Shown: positions 28,571 through 37,039 of the stretch, piece by piece
How positions within the stretch are numbered: position 1 is the stretch's first letter
Layout of the letters: the number at the start of each line of letters is the position of its first letter
DNA from: an uncultured Gemmiger sp.
GTDB lineage: Bacteria > Bacillota > Clostridia > Oscillospirales > Ruminococcaceae
Length of the DNA: 64,000 bases
Direction: 5' to 3'
NCBI GenBank assembly: GCA_944386495.1
Contig: CALXBE010000004.1
Coordinates: forward strand, 62,001-126,000
The notes under the pieces: generated by a model
The model's database searches: none
What the model was told of the DNA's origin: nothing
What the model saw: the letters and a program-made list of their open reading frames with translations, nothing else
Position numbers and translations under genes: made by a program

Positions 28571-29863
28571 ATGTCTTACCAATATTTGTTAGACCTGGCC
28601 CTGATCCTGCTCAGCACAAAGGTGCTGGGAATCATCACCCGCCGCTTCCAGATGCCTCAGGTAGTAGGCGCATTGCTGGCCGGTCTGATCCTGGGACCTG
28701 CCGTGCTGAATGTTCTCAACGGTACGGAGTTTTTGTCTCAGGTCAGCGAGATGGGTGTTATTGTCATCCTGTTCACCGCCGGTATCGGCACCGACCTGCA
28801 TGAATTGAAGAATGCCGGCAAATCCGGTTTCCTGGTCGCCCTCTGCGGCGTGCTGGTCCCCATGGTTCTGGGTACAGTCTTTGGTCTGGCCGCCGGGGAA
28901 CTGGGCTGGCTGCCCAACGCCACCCTTCTGGAGAGCATTTTCCTGGGCACCATCCTCACCGCCACCTCCGTAAGCATTACCGTGGAAACTCTGCGGGAGC
29001 TGGGGCACCTGGACACCAAGGTAGGCGGCACCATTCTGGCTGCTGCCCTCATCGATGATGTTCTGGGTCTGGTTGCTTTGACCATCGTCACCAGCTTTGC
29101 CGGAGAAGGCACCAATGTTCTGCTGGTCCTGCTCAAGATCCTGCTCTTCTTTGTATTTATCACCGTAGTAGGTCTTCTGGCCATCCGGTTCTTCCGTTGG
29201 ATGATCAGCCGGGCTGATGGCCGGAATCTGCGCCGGTATCCGGTCCTGGCATTTGTTCTCTGCCTTCTGCTGGCCTACTGCGCTGAGGAGTTCTTCGGCG
29301 TTGCCGACATCATCGGCGCTTTTGCCGCCGGTCTGGTGATTTCCGCCACCCCCAAAGCCAAGTATGTCCAGTCCAAGTTTGAGGCTCTCAGCTACCTGCT
29401 GCTTACCCCCGTCTTCTTTGCCAGCATAGGCACCAAGGTAATTCTTCCCGAGCTGAGCCTTTCCCTGATTCTTTTCTCCCTCTGCCTGCTGGCCGTGGCC
29501 ATTCTGTCCAAGATCATCGGCTGTGGTCTGGGTGCCAAGTTATGCAAGTTCCAGAACCATGAATGCATCCAGCTCGGTGTTGGCATGGCCTGCCGTGGTG
29601 AGGTTGCCCTGATCGTTGCCAACCGTGGTCTTTCCATGGGAGTGCTCAGTCAGGACCTTATGACCCCCGTCATCATTACCGTTGTAGGCTGTGCCATTCT
29701 CACTCCTATCATGCTCAAGCTCTCCTTCCGCGGCCAGTCCCCTGCTGCCATCCAGGAAAATGGTCTGGTGGACAATTACAGCCAGGTCGAGCGGCTGGAT
29801 ATCGTATCCGCCACCCTGCTCCAGAAGGATGACGAGTACCGCAAAAAGGACAAAAATAAATAA
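28571..29863 (+). CDS. CPA2-family cation/proton antiporter (KefB/GerN-like)
   Basis: A 430-residue membrane protein of about 12-13 helices that should exchange Na+ or K+ for protons. The first helix region reads ITRRFQMPQVVGALLAGLILGP; the ion-binding aspartate pair is in AALIDDVLGL. The C-terminus is a short charged tail of about 40 residues without a TrkA-N domain, so it is not a ligand-gated Kef channel. The substrate ion is not evident. A 120-nt leader precedes it and a strong terminator follows. Confidence 0.9.
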   Translation: MSYQYLLDLALILLSTKVLGIITRRFQMPQVVGALLAGLILGPAVLNVLNGTEFLSQVSEMGVIVILFTAGIGTDLHELKNAGKSGFLVALCGVLVPMVLGTVFGLAAGELGWLPNATLLESIFLGTILTATSVSITVETLRELGHLDTKVGGTILAAALIDDVLGLVALTIVTSFAGEGTNVLLVLLKILLFFVFITVVGLLAIRFFRWMISRADGRNLRRYPVLAFVLCLLLAYCAEEFFGVADIIGAFAAGLVISATPKAKYVQSKFEALSYLLLTPVFFASIGTKVILPELSLSLILFSLCLLAVAILSKIIGCGLGAKLCKFQNHECIQLGVGMACRGEVALIVANRGLSMGVLSQDLMTPVIITVVGCAILTPIMLKLSFRGQSPAAIQENGLVDNYSQVERLDIVSATLLQKDDEYRKKDKNK

Positions 29864-29882
29864 TTGCATTTTGGGGTAAACA

Positions 29883-29917
29883 AAAAGGACACTTCCTGAG
29901 GAAGTGTCCTTTTTTAT
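29883..29917. terminator. Rho-independent terminator between antiporter and amidotransferase
   Basis: AAAAAGGACACTTCC pairs perfectly with GGAAGTGTCCTTTTT around a short loop, with T runs on both strands. It serves convergent genes. Confidence 0.92.
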
Positions 29918-29934
29918 TGTCCTGTTTAGAATGG

Positions 29935-30645
29935 TCACGCCTTTTCCGCTGCCCGGACAAAAGCTTTCAGAATTCTGCGGCTGGCCTCCTGGGTTTTCCA
30001 GGAAAACTCCGGGTGCCACTGCACTCCCCAGACAAACCGTTTTCCCGGCATCCATACCGCCTCGATCAGGCCGTCCTCCGCCCGGGCCATCTCCTCCAGG
30101 CCGGTAGCCAGGGTCTTGATTCCCTGATGGTGGTAGCTGTTTACCTCCAGGGTTTCAGCTTCCAGCAGCCTGGCCAGAGGGCCTTCCCTCTTCAGCTCTA
30201 CCCGGTGGACCGGCTGGTCATAGGGCGGGGTCTGATGATGTTCCAGGTGGGAGGGTCTTTGGGTGGGAATATCCTGGTACAGGGTCCCTCCCAGGGCTGC
30301 ATTGAGGAACTGGATTCCCCGGCATATTCCCAGCACTGGCTTATCCTGTTCCAGTGTCAGTTCCAAAAGGATTTTTTCCATCTCATCCCGGGGGGTGCAT
30401 GGAACTCCGCACTGGGGCAGAGGCTTCTCTCCATAGACAGCCGGGTCCACATCATGGCCGCCTGACAAAAGAACTCCGTCCAGTTCCTCCACCAGCCGGG
30501 CCAGGTCCTCCCGGTCTGCGGTGAGGGGCAGCATTACAGGAATGGCCCCGGCCTGGGTCAGACCCTCCATATATCCCGGAAGCATCCAAAGGCTTTCCCG
30601 TTCCTCGTCTACCAGGGGGACGATTCCCACCAACGGTTTTTTCAT
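29935..30645 (-). CDS. Class I glutamine amidotransferase, PuuD-like (peptidase C26)
   Basis: A 236-residue cytoplasmic hydrolase of the gamma-glutamyl-GABA hydrolase family. The triad is complete: Cys in LGICRG, His and Glu in VQWHPE. LLSGGHDVDPA marks the oxyanion loop. Homologues cleave gamma-glutamyl amides, for instance in putrescine degradation, but no other puu gene lies nearby, so the substrate is open. About 106 bp separate it from the upstream antiporter on the same strand; co-transcription is possible. Confidence 0.87.
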   Translation of the reverse strand: MKKPLVGIVPLVDEERESLWMLPGYMEGLTQAGAIPVMLPLTADREDLARLVEELDGVLLSGGHDVDPAVYGEKPLPQCGVPCTPRDEMEKILLELTLEQDKPVLGICRGIQFLNAALGGTLYQDIPTQRPSHLEHHQTPPYDQPVHRVELKREGPLARLLEAETLEVNSYHHQGIKTLATGLEEMARAEDGLIEAVWMPGKRFVWGVQWHPEFSWKTQEASRRILKAFVRAAEKA

Positions 30646-30751
30646 TTTTCCCTTCCCTCCTTAAACAAACCAGCGGAGCCTCATGATCCGAGACCCCGCT
30701 GTCTTCACTGATGGTATTATACACAATTATTACGCCTGTGGCAATAGATTT

Positions 30752-31981
30752 TCAGGCCTTGTTTCCGGCCTTTCCCATCTCTCCGGCCAGAGTAAATCCC
30801 CACCGGGCCACAAACACCGCAATGATTTCATTGATTACCGCCGCTGCTGCAATGGTTCCCCGGACAATATCCCCGTACTGGCTGTACTCCCCCGTCAGGG
30901 CAGAGATGGCGATCCCGGTCAGGACCAGGGAAACACCGGAGTGAGGCAGCAGAGTCATTCCAAGATATTTTTTCACGGTGGGCGCGCCATGGGACAGTTC
31001 TGCGCCCAAGGCTGCCCCTCCCATTTTTCCCACTGCCCGGGCAATAATATACACAGCGGTAAAAATTCCGGCCCCCAGAATCAGATGATAGTCCAGGGGT
31101 GCACCCAGATTCAGGATGATAACCGTAAAGCAGGCTCCCACAATGGGATTGCAGTATTTCATGGTCTCCTGGAAAGCCTTTTCCTCCGTGCGGTTGGCCA
31201 GCACCGCAGAGTAGACCATTCCGCTCATCATGTAGTTCAGCACCGGGAAGGGCATGAGATAGGCATTGGCAAACATGGTCAGTCCGGCAGTAAGAACGAT
31301 ACCCCCCAGCAGGACCGCCGCGCGCTTTTTTCCGGTGGAGATTCTTTTCAGAACCAGGGACAGGGGCCATCCCACCAGGGTTCCGATGAGAAGGGGGAAG
31401 GCCACAATGAGCAGAATCAGATACCCCGGAATGGAGCCATTGGAGGTATGGTGGAGGACCACCCCCATCACCGAGATAAAGGTACAGATGGCAATTACAT
31501 CGTCTATTACCGCCAGAGGGATCAGGGTCCGGGTGACCGGCCCGTCGGTCTTATACTCCGAGATAATGGAAAGTGCAGGGGCGGGGGCAGTAGCCATGGC
31601 GATTCCGCCGAAAATCAATCCCAGGAATACAGGAATCCCCATAAAATGGAATATAACCGAGAAGGCCAGGCTGACCACCCCAAAAGTGACCAGGGATTGT
31701 GCGAAAGTGATCACCAGGATTTGTTTTCCATAGGACCGCATTTTTTTCCAGACCATCTCGCTGCCCAGCATCAGGCCCATGCAGCATTCCAGGAAAGAGA
31801 CCAGGGTCTCGTAGGCAGGAGCATCCAGAATTCCCTGATTCAGAAGGTTCAGGGCATTGGGCCCCAGTATCATACCCGAAATCAGAACGCCAAGCACAGC
31901 CGGCATTTTCACCAGGGAGGCCAGTTTTCCTGCCCCAAATGCCAGTGCAATGGCTAAAGCCAAGCATAAAATATCCAACAT
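30752..31981 (-). CDS. CPA2-family cation/proton antiporter (second copy)
   Basis: A 409-residue polytopic membrane protein, only distantly related to the antiporter at 28571. It keeps the family landmarks: KLASLVKMPAVLGVLISGMILGP in the first helices and the aspartate pair in PLAVIDDVIAI. GAGGAAAATACA lies before ATG 31981; a start at 32002 lacks this spacing. It is divergent from a TetR gene, whose product probably controls it. Confidence 0.88.
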   Translation of the reverse strand: MLDILCLALAIALAFGAGKLASLVKMPAVLGVLISGMILGPNALNLLNQGILDAPAYETLVSFLECCMGLMLGSEMVWKKMRSYGKQILVITFAQSLVTFGVVSLAFSVIFHFMGIPVFLGLIFGGIAMATAPAPALSIISEYKTDGPVTRTLIPLAVIDDVIAICTFISVMGVVLHHTSNGSIPGYLILLIVAFPLLIGTLVGWPLSLVLKRISTGKKRAAVLLGGIVLTAGLTMFANAYLMPFPVLNYMMSGMVYSAVLANRTEEKAFQETMKYCNPIVGACFTVIILNLGAPLDYHLILGAGIFTAVYIIARAVGKMGGAALGAELSHGAPTVKKYLGMTLLPHSGVSLVLTGIAISALTGEYSQYGDIVRGTIAAAAVINEIIAVFVARWGFTLAGEMGKAGNKA

Positions 31982-32000
31982 TGTATTTTCCTCGCTTTCC

Positions 32001-32024
32001 AAAGAGTTTATTGTAAAGCTCTTT
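32001..32024. promoter_or_regulatory. Inverted repeat, probable TetR operator
   Basis: AAAGAGTTTA and TAAAGCTCTTT form a near-perfect inverted repeat (one bulge) in the 98-bp divergent region. It overlaps the -35 of the tetR promoter, fitting autoregulation and control of the antiporter. Confidence 0.45.
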
Positions 32025-32039
32025 TAAAAATGATATTAT
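32011..32039 (+). promoter_or_regulatory. Sigma-A-like promoter for the TetR gene
   Basis: TTGTAA, 17 bp, TATTAT, about 40 bp before the start codon at 32080. Confidence 0.5.
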
Positions 32040-32079
32040 AACTGTATCTGCCATTCTGCCACAGAGGAGGTCAGGGCTT

Positions 32080-32655
32080 ATGTCCACCGCCGAATTCACC
32101 AAGTACATGATAGCCCGGGGGATGAAGGAACTTTTGGCTGAAAAGAGCTTTGAAAAGATTTCCGTGGGCGACCTTGCCGGTCACTGCCACATCAGCCGAA
32201 ACACCTTCTATTACCATTTCCAGGACAAGTACGATGTGGTCAGCTGGATTTTCTATTCTGAGATCATGCCCCTGATCGGTTCCTCTCCCTTTGTGGGGAA
32301 ATGGGCGGATGTGCTCCTGATACTCTGCCGCTACCTGCAGGAAAATAAGGCTTTTTATATTAAGGTCCTCCAGGTGGAGGGGCAGAACAGCTTTACCGAA
32401 TGCCTCATGGAATTCCATGCCCGGCTGGTTCGGGACCTGCTGGTAAATGCCAAAGGGGACCAGATCCTGACCCCGGAACAGATCCGCACCATCTCTAACT
32501 TTTACGCTTTTGGGATGACCGGTGCCATCTCCAGCTGGGCCAAAAACGGCATGGTGGGAGACCCTGCCCCGGTGATTGAGACCCTCCGGGACCTTATGTC
32601 CGGGAAAATTTTCAAACAGCTTCTGGATTTGCAAAGCCAATCTCAAGATTCCTGA
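32080..32655 (+). CDS. TetR/AcrR-family transcriptional regulator
   Basis: A 191-residue regulator. The N-terminal helix-turn-helix contains ISVGDLAGHCHISRNTFYYHF, followed by KYDVVSWIF, typical of the TetR branch with a C-terminal TetR_C_8-like domain seen in DhaS-type proteins. The ligand is unknown. It is divergent from the antiporter gene with a shared inverted repeat, so that gene is the most likely target. Confidence 0.88.
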   Translation: MSTAEFTKYMIARGMKELLAEKSFEKISVGDLAGHCHISRNTFYYHFQDKYDVVSWIFYSEIMPLIGSSPFVGKWADVLLILCRYLQENKAFYIKVLQVEGQNSFTECLMEFHARLVRDLLVNAKGDQILTPEQIRTISNFYAFGMTGAISSWAKNGMVGDPAPVIETLRDLMSGKIFKQLLDLQSQSQDS

Positions 32656-32845
32656 GCCTTTCGGGCTGGAGCGGTACGGAGTTCTCCTTTCTGCGCAAGT
32701 TTGGCGCTGTTTAAAATAGTAACCATATCTTTCTTTTATTGCACTGTACAGGATTCTTACCCCGTGTAAAATTAGGACAATTCTGTCCGTTTGTCAGTCT
32801 GTTCCCGGAAGTTATTCCGAATCTTCTGACCGCTTGTCACCAATG

Positions 32846-32881
32846 AAAAAGGGACACCCCCGCAGGGGTGTCCCTTTTTTA
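32846..32881. terminator. Bidirectional terminator ending the signalling gene block
   Basis: AAAAAGGGACACCCC pairs with GGGGTGTCCCTTTTT around a short loop, with T runs on both strands. It ends the minus-strand unit that closes with the NHL gene and can also serve tetR. The 180 bp between tetR and this hairpin hold nothing I recognise. Confidence 0.9.
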
Positions 32882-32919
32882 TCTTTCAACAGAAAAAGTC
32901 AGGTTCCTAATCTATTATA

Positions 32920-33903
32920 TTATTCTGCCGGAAGGGTAAACACAATTCCAGCAAAGGAGTCAGCCACATAGAGCACCCCTTCCGCCCAGGCCAGTCCGGA
33001 AGGCGCAGCAGGCCAGAGCTCTCCTCCCGTTCCCTGGAAAGAAATCAGGGTTTTTACCTCTCCCTTTTCAATGCACCGGACCGCAGAGTTTCCGGTATCG
33101 GCCACATAAAGGGTATCGCCCTGCATGAGAACCGCCGTTGGAGAAGAGAATGCCGCCTGGTCTGCCGGTCCATCGGCAAAACCCGCATTGTCCTCCGGGT
33201 TTTCTCCGCCCGTAAGACCTGCGGCCACCTTCAGCTCCTGGCCGTCCCAGGAGAGGATCTGGTTTGCCCCCGCATCTGCAATATACAGAATGTCTCCGTC
33301 CCAGCAAATGCCATAAGGGGAATTCAGGCCTGAGAGAACAGTCTCCACCATTCCCTCCGCGGTAATTTTCCGGATACAGCCGTTGCCGCTGTCCGCCAGG
33401 TAGAGCGCTCCATCCCCGCCCACGGCCAGTCCTTGGGGGTTGTAGAAAGTAGCGTTATTGGCATCCCCATTTTCGCAGCCCTGCACCCCGGTGCCTGCCA
33501 GGGTCTGGACCACTCCATCCTTCAAAAGCCGGAGACGATCGTTGCCCGTGTCACTGATCACAATGCCCCCCAGCCACTCTGCCATGGCAGAAGGCTGATT
33601 GAAGAAGGACTCCGCAGCAGCCCCATCCCCGTACGCTCCGGGAATGATTCCGCCTATCTGGGACAGAACGCTGCCGGCCACACGGTCAGCTTCCCCCTCT
33701 GAAAGTTCCAGAATGGTATGCAGACCGCTGTCCGCCACATAGAGCCTTCCCTCTTCGGTCATCAGGATTCCCTGGGGGGAGCGGAAGGCCAAAGTTCCTT
33801 TAGGGGTTGTCGTCTGGGACGGCCTGGGCAGCAGTGCCACCACCGCCACCGCGGACAGTGCAACCAACCCAATAATTATGGCGAGAATTTTTTTCTTTTT
33901 CAT
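32920..33903 (-). CDS. Membrane-anchored NHL-repeat beta-propeller protein
   Basis: A 327-residue protein with an N-terminal signal anchor (basic MKKKK, hydrophobic to about residue 25). About five to six NHL-type blades follow, recognisable from LYVADSGLHTILEL, VISDTGNDRLRLL, LYLADSGNGCIRKI, LYIADAGANQIL and LYVADTGNSAVRCI. The propeller should lie outside the cell and bind proteins or glycans; no catalytic site is seen. ATG 33903 overlaps the cyclase stop codon (ATGA), so translation is coupled. It is the last gene of the block. Confidence 0.88.
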   Translation of the reverse strand: MKKKKILAIIIGLVALSAVAVVALLPRPSQTTTPKGTLAFRSPQGILMTEEGRLYVADSGLHTILELSEGEADRVAGSVLSQIGGIIPGAYGDGAAAESFFNQPSAMAEWLGGIVISDTGNDRLRLLKDGVVQTLAGTGVQGCENGDANNATFYNPQGLAVGGDGALYLADSGNGCIRKITAEGMVETVLSGLNSPYGICWDGDILYIADAGANQILSWDGQELKVAAGLTGGENPEDNAGFADGPADQAAFSSPTAVLMQGDTLYVADTGNSAVRCIEKGEVKTLISFQGTGGELWPAAPSGLAWAEGVLYVADSFAGIVFTLPAE

Positions 33904-35762
33904 GGTTGGCGGGCGGAATCTCCGCACTCCCTCCTTTTCGGTTTCAAATCATTCAATTCCAGCACTTCAAAGCCCTCAGTTTTTCCTTTGAGCTTTATCC
34001 CTGTTCCCAGGGATGTGACACTGGCACAGTCTCCCAGCATATCCGCCACCCGCCGGCTGATATAAATCTTTCCCGCCGGTGCGTTGGCTTCCAGCCGGGA
34101 GGCGGTGTTCACCGTGTCCCCGATAGCAGTGTAGTCCATCCGGTCCTCTGCCCCGATATTTCCTACCACGGCTGGGCCAAAGTGGACCCCTACGCCAAAG
34201 CTCACGCCAGCTCCAAACTGCCGGCAAAGCTGTTCCTCCATGGGAGCAGCCTGTTCCACCATATCCAAAGCGGCCCTGCAAGCCTGCCAGACAGGATCTT
34301 CACAGGCCAGGGGCGCCCCCCAGATGGCCATGGTACAGTCTCCCACAAACTTGTCCAAGGTCCCTCCATTGGATTTGATGCAGCGGCTGGTCAGTGTAAG
34401 GTACCGGTTCAGTACCTCCACCACCTTTTCAGGTTCCATCTTTTCAGACAGGGAGGTGAATCCCCGGATATCCACAAACAATACTGCTATATCCCGGGTC
34501 TTTCCGCCTAATCCCAGAGATTCCCGGTCTTCCCGCAGCAGTTCCTTCAAAACAGAAGGGTCCACATAATGTTCAAAGGTTGTTACGATAAACCGCCGTT
34601 CCCGGGAAGCCTTGTAATACCGCTCTCCCAGGCTGGCAAAAAAGATAAGGGTAAGCCCTGCCGGCACCCAGAGTGGATGGACCACCCAGCCCCACTGGTA
34701 AAGTGTCTGCGCCCCCAAAAGCGTTCCCGCTGCAAGGAGAAGGTAGAGCACCACCGAGAGGGCCAGACCGGAAAAGTAGATGGCCAGACCTCCTCCCAGG
34801 CAGATTCCCAGAAGAAGCAGATACTGGATGGGCTCCGATACTTCCAAAGGATTGACTCGGTTCAGCAATGCACTGGTCACATTGGCCAGATATTCCACTC
34901 CGTACATCCGACGGGCATGGTCGGCAGCCGTAACAAAGTCATCGGACAGGCCCGTATCATAGGGGCCGATCAGAACGATATTCCCTGCCAGCAGTTCCGG
35001 ATCATATTGGCCTGAAAGAATATCCTGGACAGAGTACGCGTAGTAATCCCCCGGTCCGGCGGAAAAATCGATCCGCCAGAATCCCCGGCTGTCTGTCTCA
35101 GGGCTGAAATCCGCGGAAATCCCGTGGGCCTGGCAGTACATCCGGTACAATTGCTGGGGCATAGAGGGAATGGCTGTTCCGTCCGGGAGCTTTACCTCCC
35201 ACAGATGGTGGCGAAGCACCCCATCCGTATCGTACATGGCGTTGATATGCCCTGTTGCCGCTCTGCGGCTCAGTTCCGGGAAAGGAAGGGCCGTCTCCAC
35301 CACTGTAAAGTCATTGAGAGAAAGGTGGTCTCCTTCTCCCTCCACCCTTGTGCCATATTCTGTCATCCCGGCCACCACCACATTGCCTGCGCTGACGGCT
35401 TCTACCAGGGCCTGATCCCCCGCCAGGTCAGTCTCTCCCGAATATACCACATCAATTCCGATGGCGGCAGGGCGATTGTCAGGGTCCTGGTTCAGGGTTT
35501 CCACCACCTGGGCCATAACCTCCCGGTTCCAGGGCCAGGGACCGATATTTTCCAGGGCATAGGCATCCACCCCTATGACGAAAACCCGGTCATCCGGGCC
35601 TGTTTGGGTCTGGTAAAGGGCATCGCCCAGCATAGAATCCAAACGCCCAAAAAAGAGCATCAGAGTAAGAATCCCTGCTGCCCCTGCTCCACACAGGGAC
35701 AGGCAGAGTCCGCTTAACCATCGTCTGGATTTTTTGCTCAGAGGGCTTTTCTTTCCTGTCAT
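33900..35762 (-). CDS. CHASE2-domain adenylate cyclase
   Basis: A 620-residue sensor. A first helix at about 16-38 leads to an extracytoplasmic CHASE2 domain (about 40-330; GPWPWNREVMAQVVETL is characteristic), then three close helices (about 335-400) and a class III nucleotide cyclase domain from about 419. The metal aspartates are in VLFVDIRGF and DKFVGDC; YTAIGDTVNTASRLE carries the transition-state Asn and Arg. The Lys of DKFVGD and Asp of IGDT indicate ATP rather than GTP as substrate. ATG 35762 overlaps the fecR-like stop (ATGA); the TTG 18 bp earlier is less likely. Confidence 0.9.
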   Translation of the reverse strand: MTGKKSPLSKKSRRWLSGLCLSLCGAGAAGILTLMLFFGRLDSMLGDALYQTQTGPDDRVFVIGVDAYALENIGPWPWNREVMAQVVETLNQDPDNRPAAIGIDVVYSGETDLAGDQALVEAVSAGNVVVAGMTEYGTRVEGEGDHLSLNDFTVVETALPFPELSRRAATGHINAMYDTDGVLRHHLWEVKLPDGTAIPSMPQQLYRMYCQAHGISADFSPETDSRGFWRIDFSAGPGDYYAYSVQDILSGQYDPELLAGNIVLIGPYDTGLSDDFVTAADHARRMYGVEYLANVTSALLNRVNPLEVSEPIQYLLLLGICLGGGLAIYFSGLALSVVLYLLLAAGTLLGAQTLYQWGWVVHPLWVPAGLTLIFFASLGERYYKASRERRFIVTTFEHYVDPSVLKELLREDRESLGLGGKTRDIAVLFVDIRGFTSLSEKMEPEKVVEVLNRYLTLTSRCIKSNGGTLDKFVGDCTMAIWGAPLACEDPVWQACRAALDMVEQAAPMEEQLCRQFGAGVSFGVGVHFGPAVVGNIGAEDRMDYTAIGDTVNTASRLEANAPAGKIYISRRVADMLGDCASVTSLGTGIKLKGKTEGFEVLELNDLKPKRRECGDSARQP

Positions 35763-37039
35763 CAGGGAAGCTCCCTCCAAACCAGGGTGAGATCAGACTT
35801 CACCGGCTGGGAGAAATCATATTCTTTTCCGTCCAAAGTCCAGGCTCCCTGGGCGGTAGGCCGGATCAGGGGTTCTTCCGCCTTGCTGCCCGTGTTCACC
35901 TCTTCCTGGGCGAACTGCTTATCACCGTACTTGAATACCACTGTATTCTGCGTAATCACCGGCTGACTGGGCTTATCCTCCGGTTCATCCTCCCCTCCCC
36001 CTGCGGGCGAAGCCGTAGGAGCGGGCGTTGCCGTCGGGGTTGCTGTGGGAATGGGTTTCTGTCCATTTCCGCCGGGTCGAGGCGTTGCCGTCGGGGTTGC
36101 CGACGGGGTAGCCTCCGGTTTTTCAAACACCGGGTCCGTCACTGGCTGGGAGGGAAGCGCCTCTTCCCGGGCTGCTTCCTCCTCCCGGCGCTGGTCGGAA
36201 TCCTGATCATTTTTTTCTTTCAGCAGTTCCTCTGCCCTGTTTACCAGGTCATCCAGTTCCTCCTGGGTCAGGCCGCCCCCTGCTATCACCCGTTCACCCA
36301 AAGCGGGATTCTGGACAAATTCCATCAATGCGAAGGGATTTTCCTCCAGGGCAGTCTTGGCACTCCTCTGGGTCAGGGTCAGTTCAGAAAGGGGCAGATA
36401 AGCGATTTCCCCATTTCCAGCCTGGGTGCTTTCCAGAGCTGCCAGTGTCCCGGCTGTAAGTTCCCGGGTTTCCAGGCTTTCCCCCTCCAAGGGATAGAAA
36501 GCCAGCAGCACCTTGCCTTCCAGCAGTTCCACCGAAGCGTAGCGCAGGGGGCTCCCGTTCATTCCGGTAAGTTTGGGCTGGGATTCAACCACACCTATGG
36601 TTCCCCGTACACCGGTGGACAGGGTGGAGATCCGGATGTCCAGGGATTCATCCTCCTCCAAGGGCTTTTCTACATCAAAAAATATTTTTCCATACTCCAG
36701 CATGACCACATACTGGGCTCCTGTTTTTTTCACCGTCACCTGGGTATCCCAGTCCAGCTTGATCAGCTTGTCTTGGTCCAGACTGATCCAGGCGTATCCT
36801 TCCCGGGTGGTGACCTTGTAGCCGCTGTACAGCTTTCCCCCTTCCCGGAGGGTGACAGACCGGCCGGAAGCGTTTTCTACCTCTACCTCGCCCTCTGCCT
36901 TTTCCAGCCGCATGGTATCGGCCGCCGGGGTCTCGGTCTCCTCACAGTACACGGGGAGGGCAAACAAAGCTCCCATCAGCACCGCCGTCAGAAGGATTCG
37001 GATAATTCCTTTGATTCCTCTCATTTTTATACCTCTCAT
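35762..37039 (-). CDS. Exported FecR-domain protein
   Basis: A 425-residue secreted or membrane-anchored protein. After the signal sequence comes a FecR domain (about 40-220) with EVENASGRSVTLREGGKLYSG, VTTREGYAWISLD and STGVRGTIGVV. A charged helix, a Thr/Pro/Ala-rich linker with repeated TPTATP units and a small C-terminal beta domain follow. FecR domains outside iron signalling often pair with CHASE2 cyclases in bacteria, probably as periplasmic or surface partners. ATG 37039 overlaps the preceding stop; ATG 37024 with AGAGG before it is an alternative. Confidence 0.85.
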   Translation of the reverse strand: MRGIKMRGIKGIIRILLTAVLMGALFALPVYCEETETPAADTMRLEKAEGEVEVENASGRSVTLREGGKLYSGYKVTTREGYAWISLDQDKLIKLDWDTQVTVKKTGAQYVVMLEYGKIFFDVEKPLEEDESLDIRISTLSTGVRGTIGVVESQPKLTGMNGSPLRYASVELLEGKVLLAFYPLEGESLETRELTAGTLAALESTQAGNGEIAYLPLSELTLTQRSAKTALEENPFALMEFVQNPALGERVIAGGGLTQEELDDLVNRAEELLKEKNDQDSDQRREEEAAREEALPSQPVTDPVFEKPEATPSATPTATPRPGGNGQKPIPTATPTATPAPTASPAGGGEDEPEDKPSQPVITQNTVVFKYGDKQFAQEEVNTGSKAEEPLIRPTAQGAWTLDGKEYDFSQPVKSDLTLVWRELP

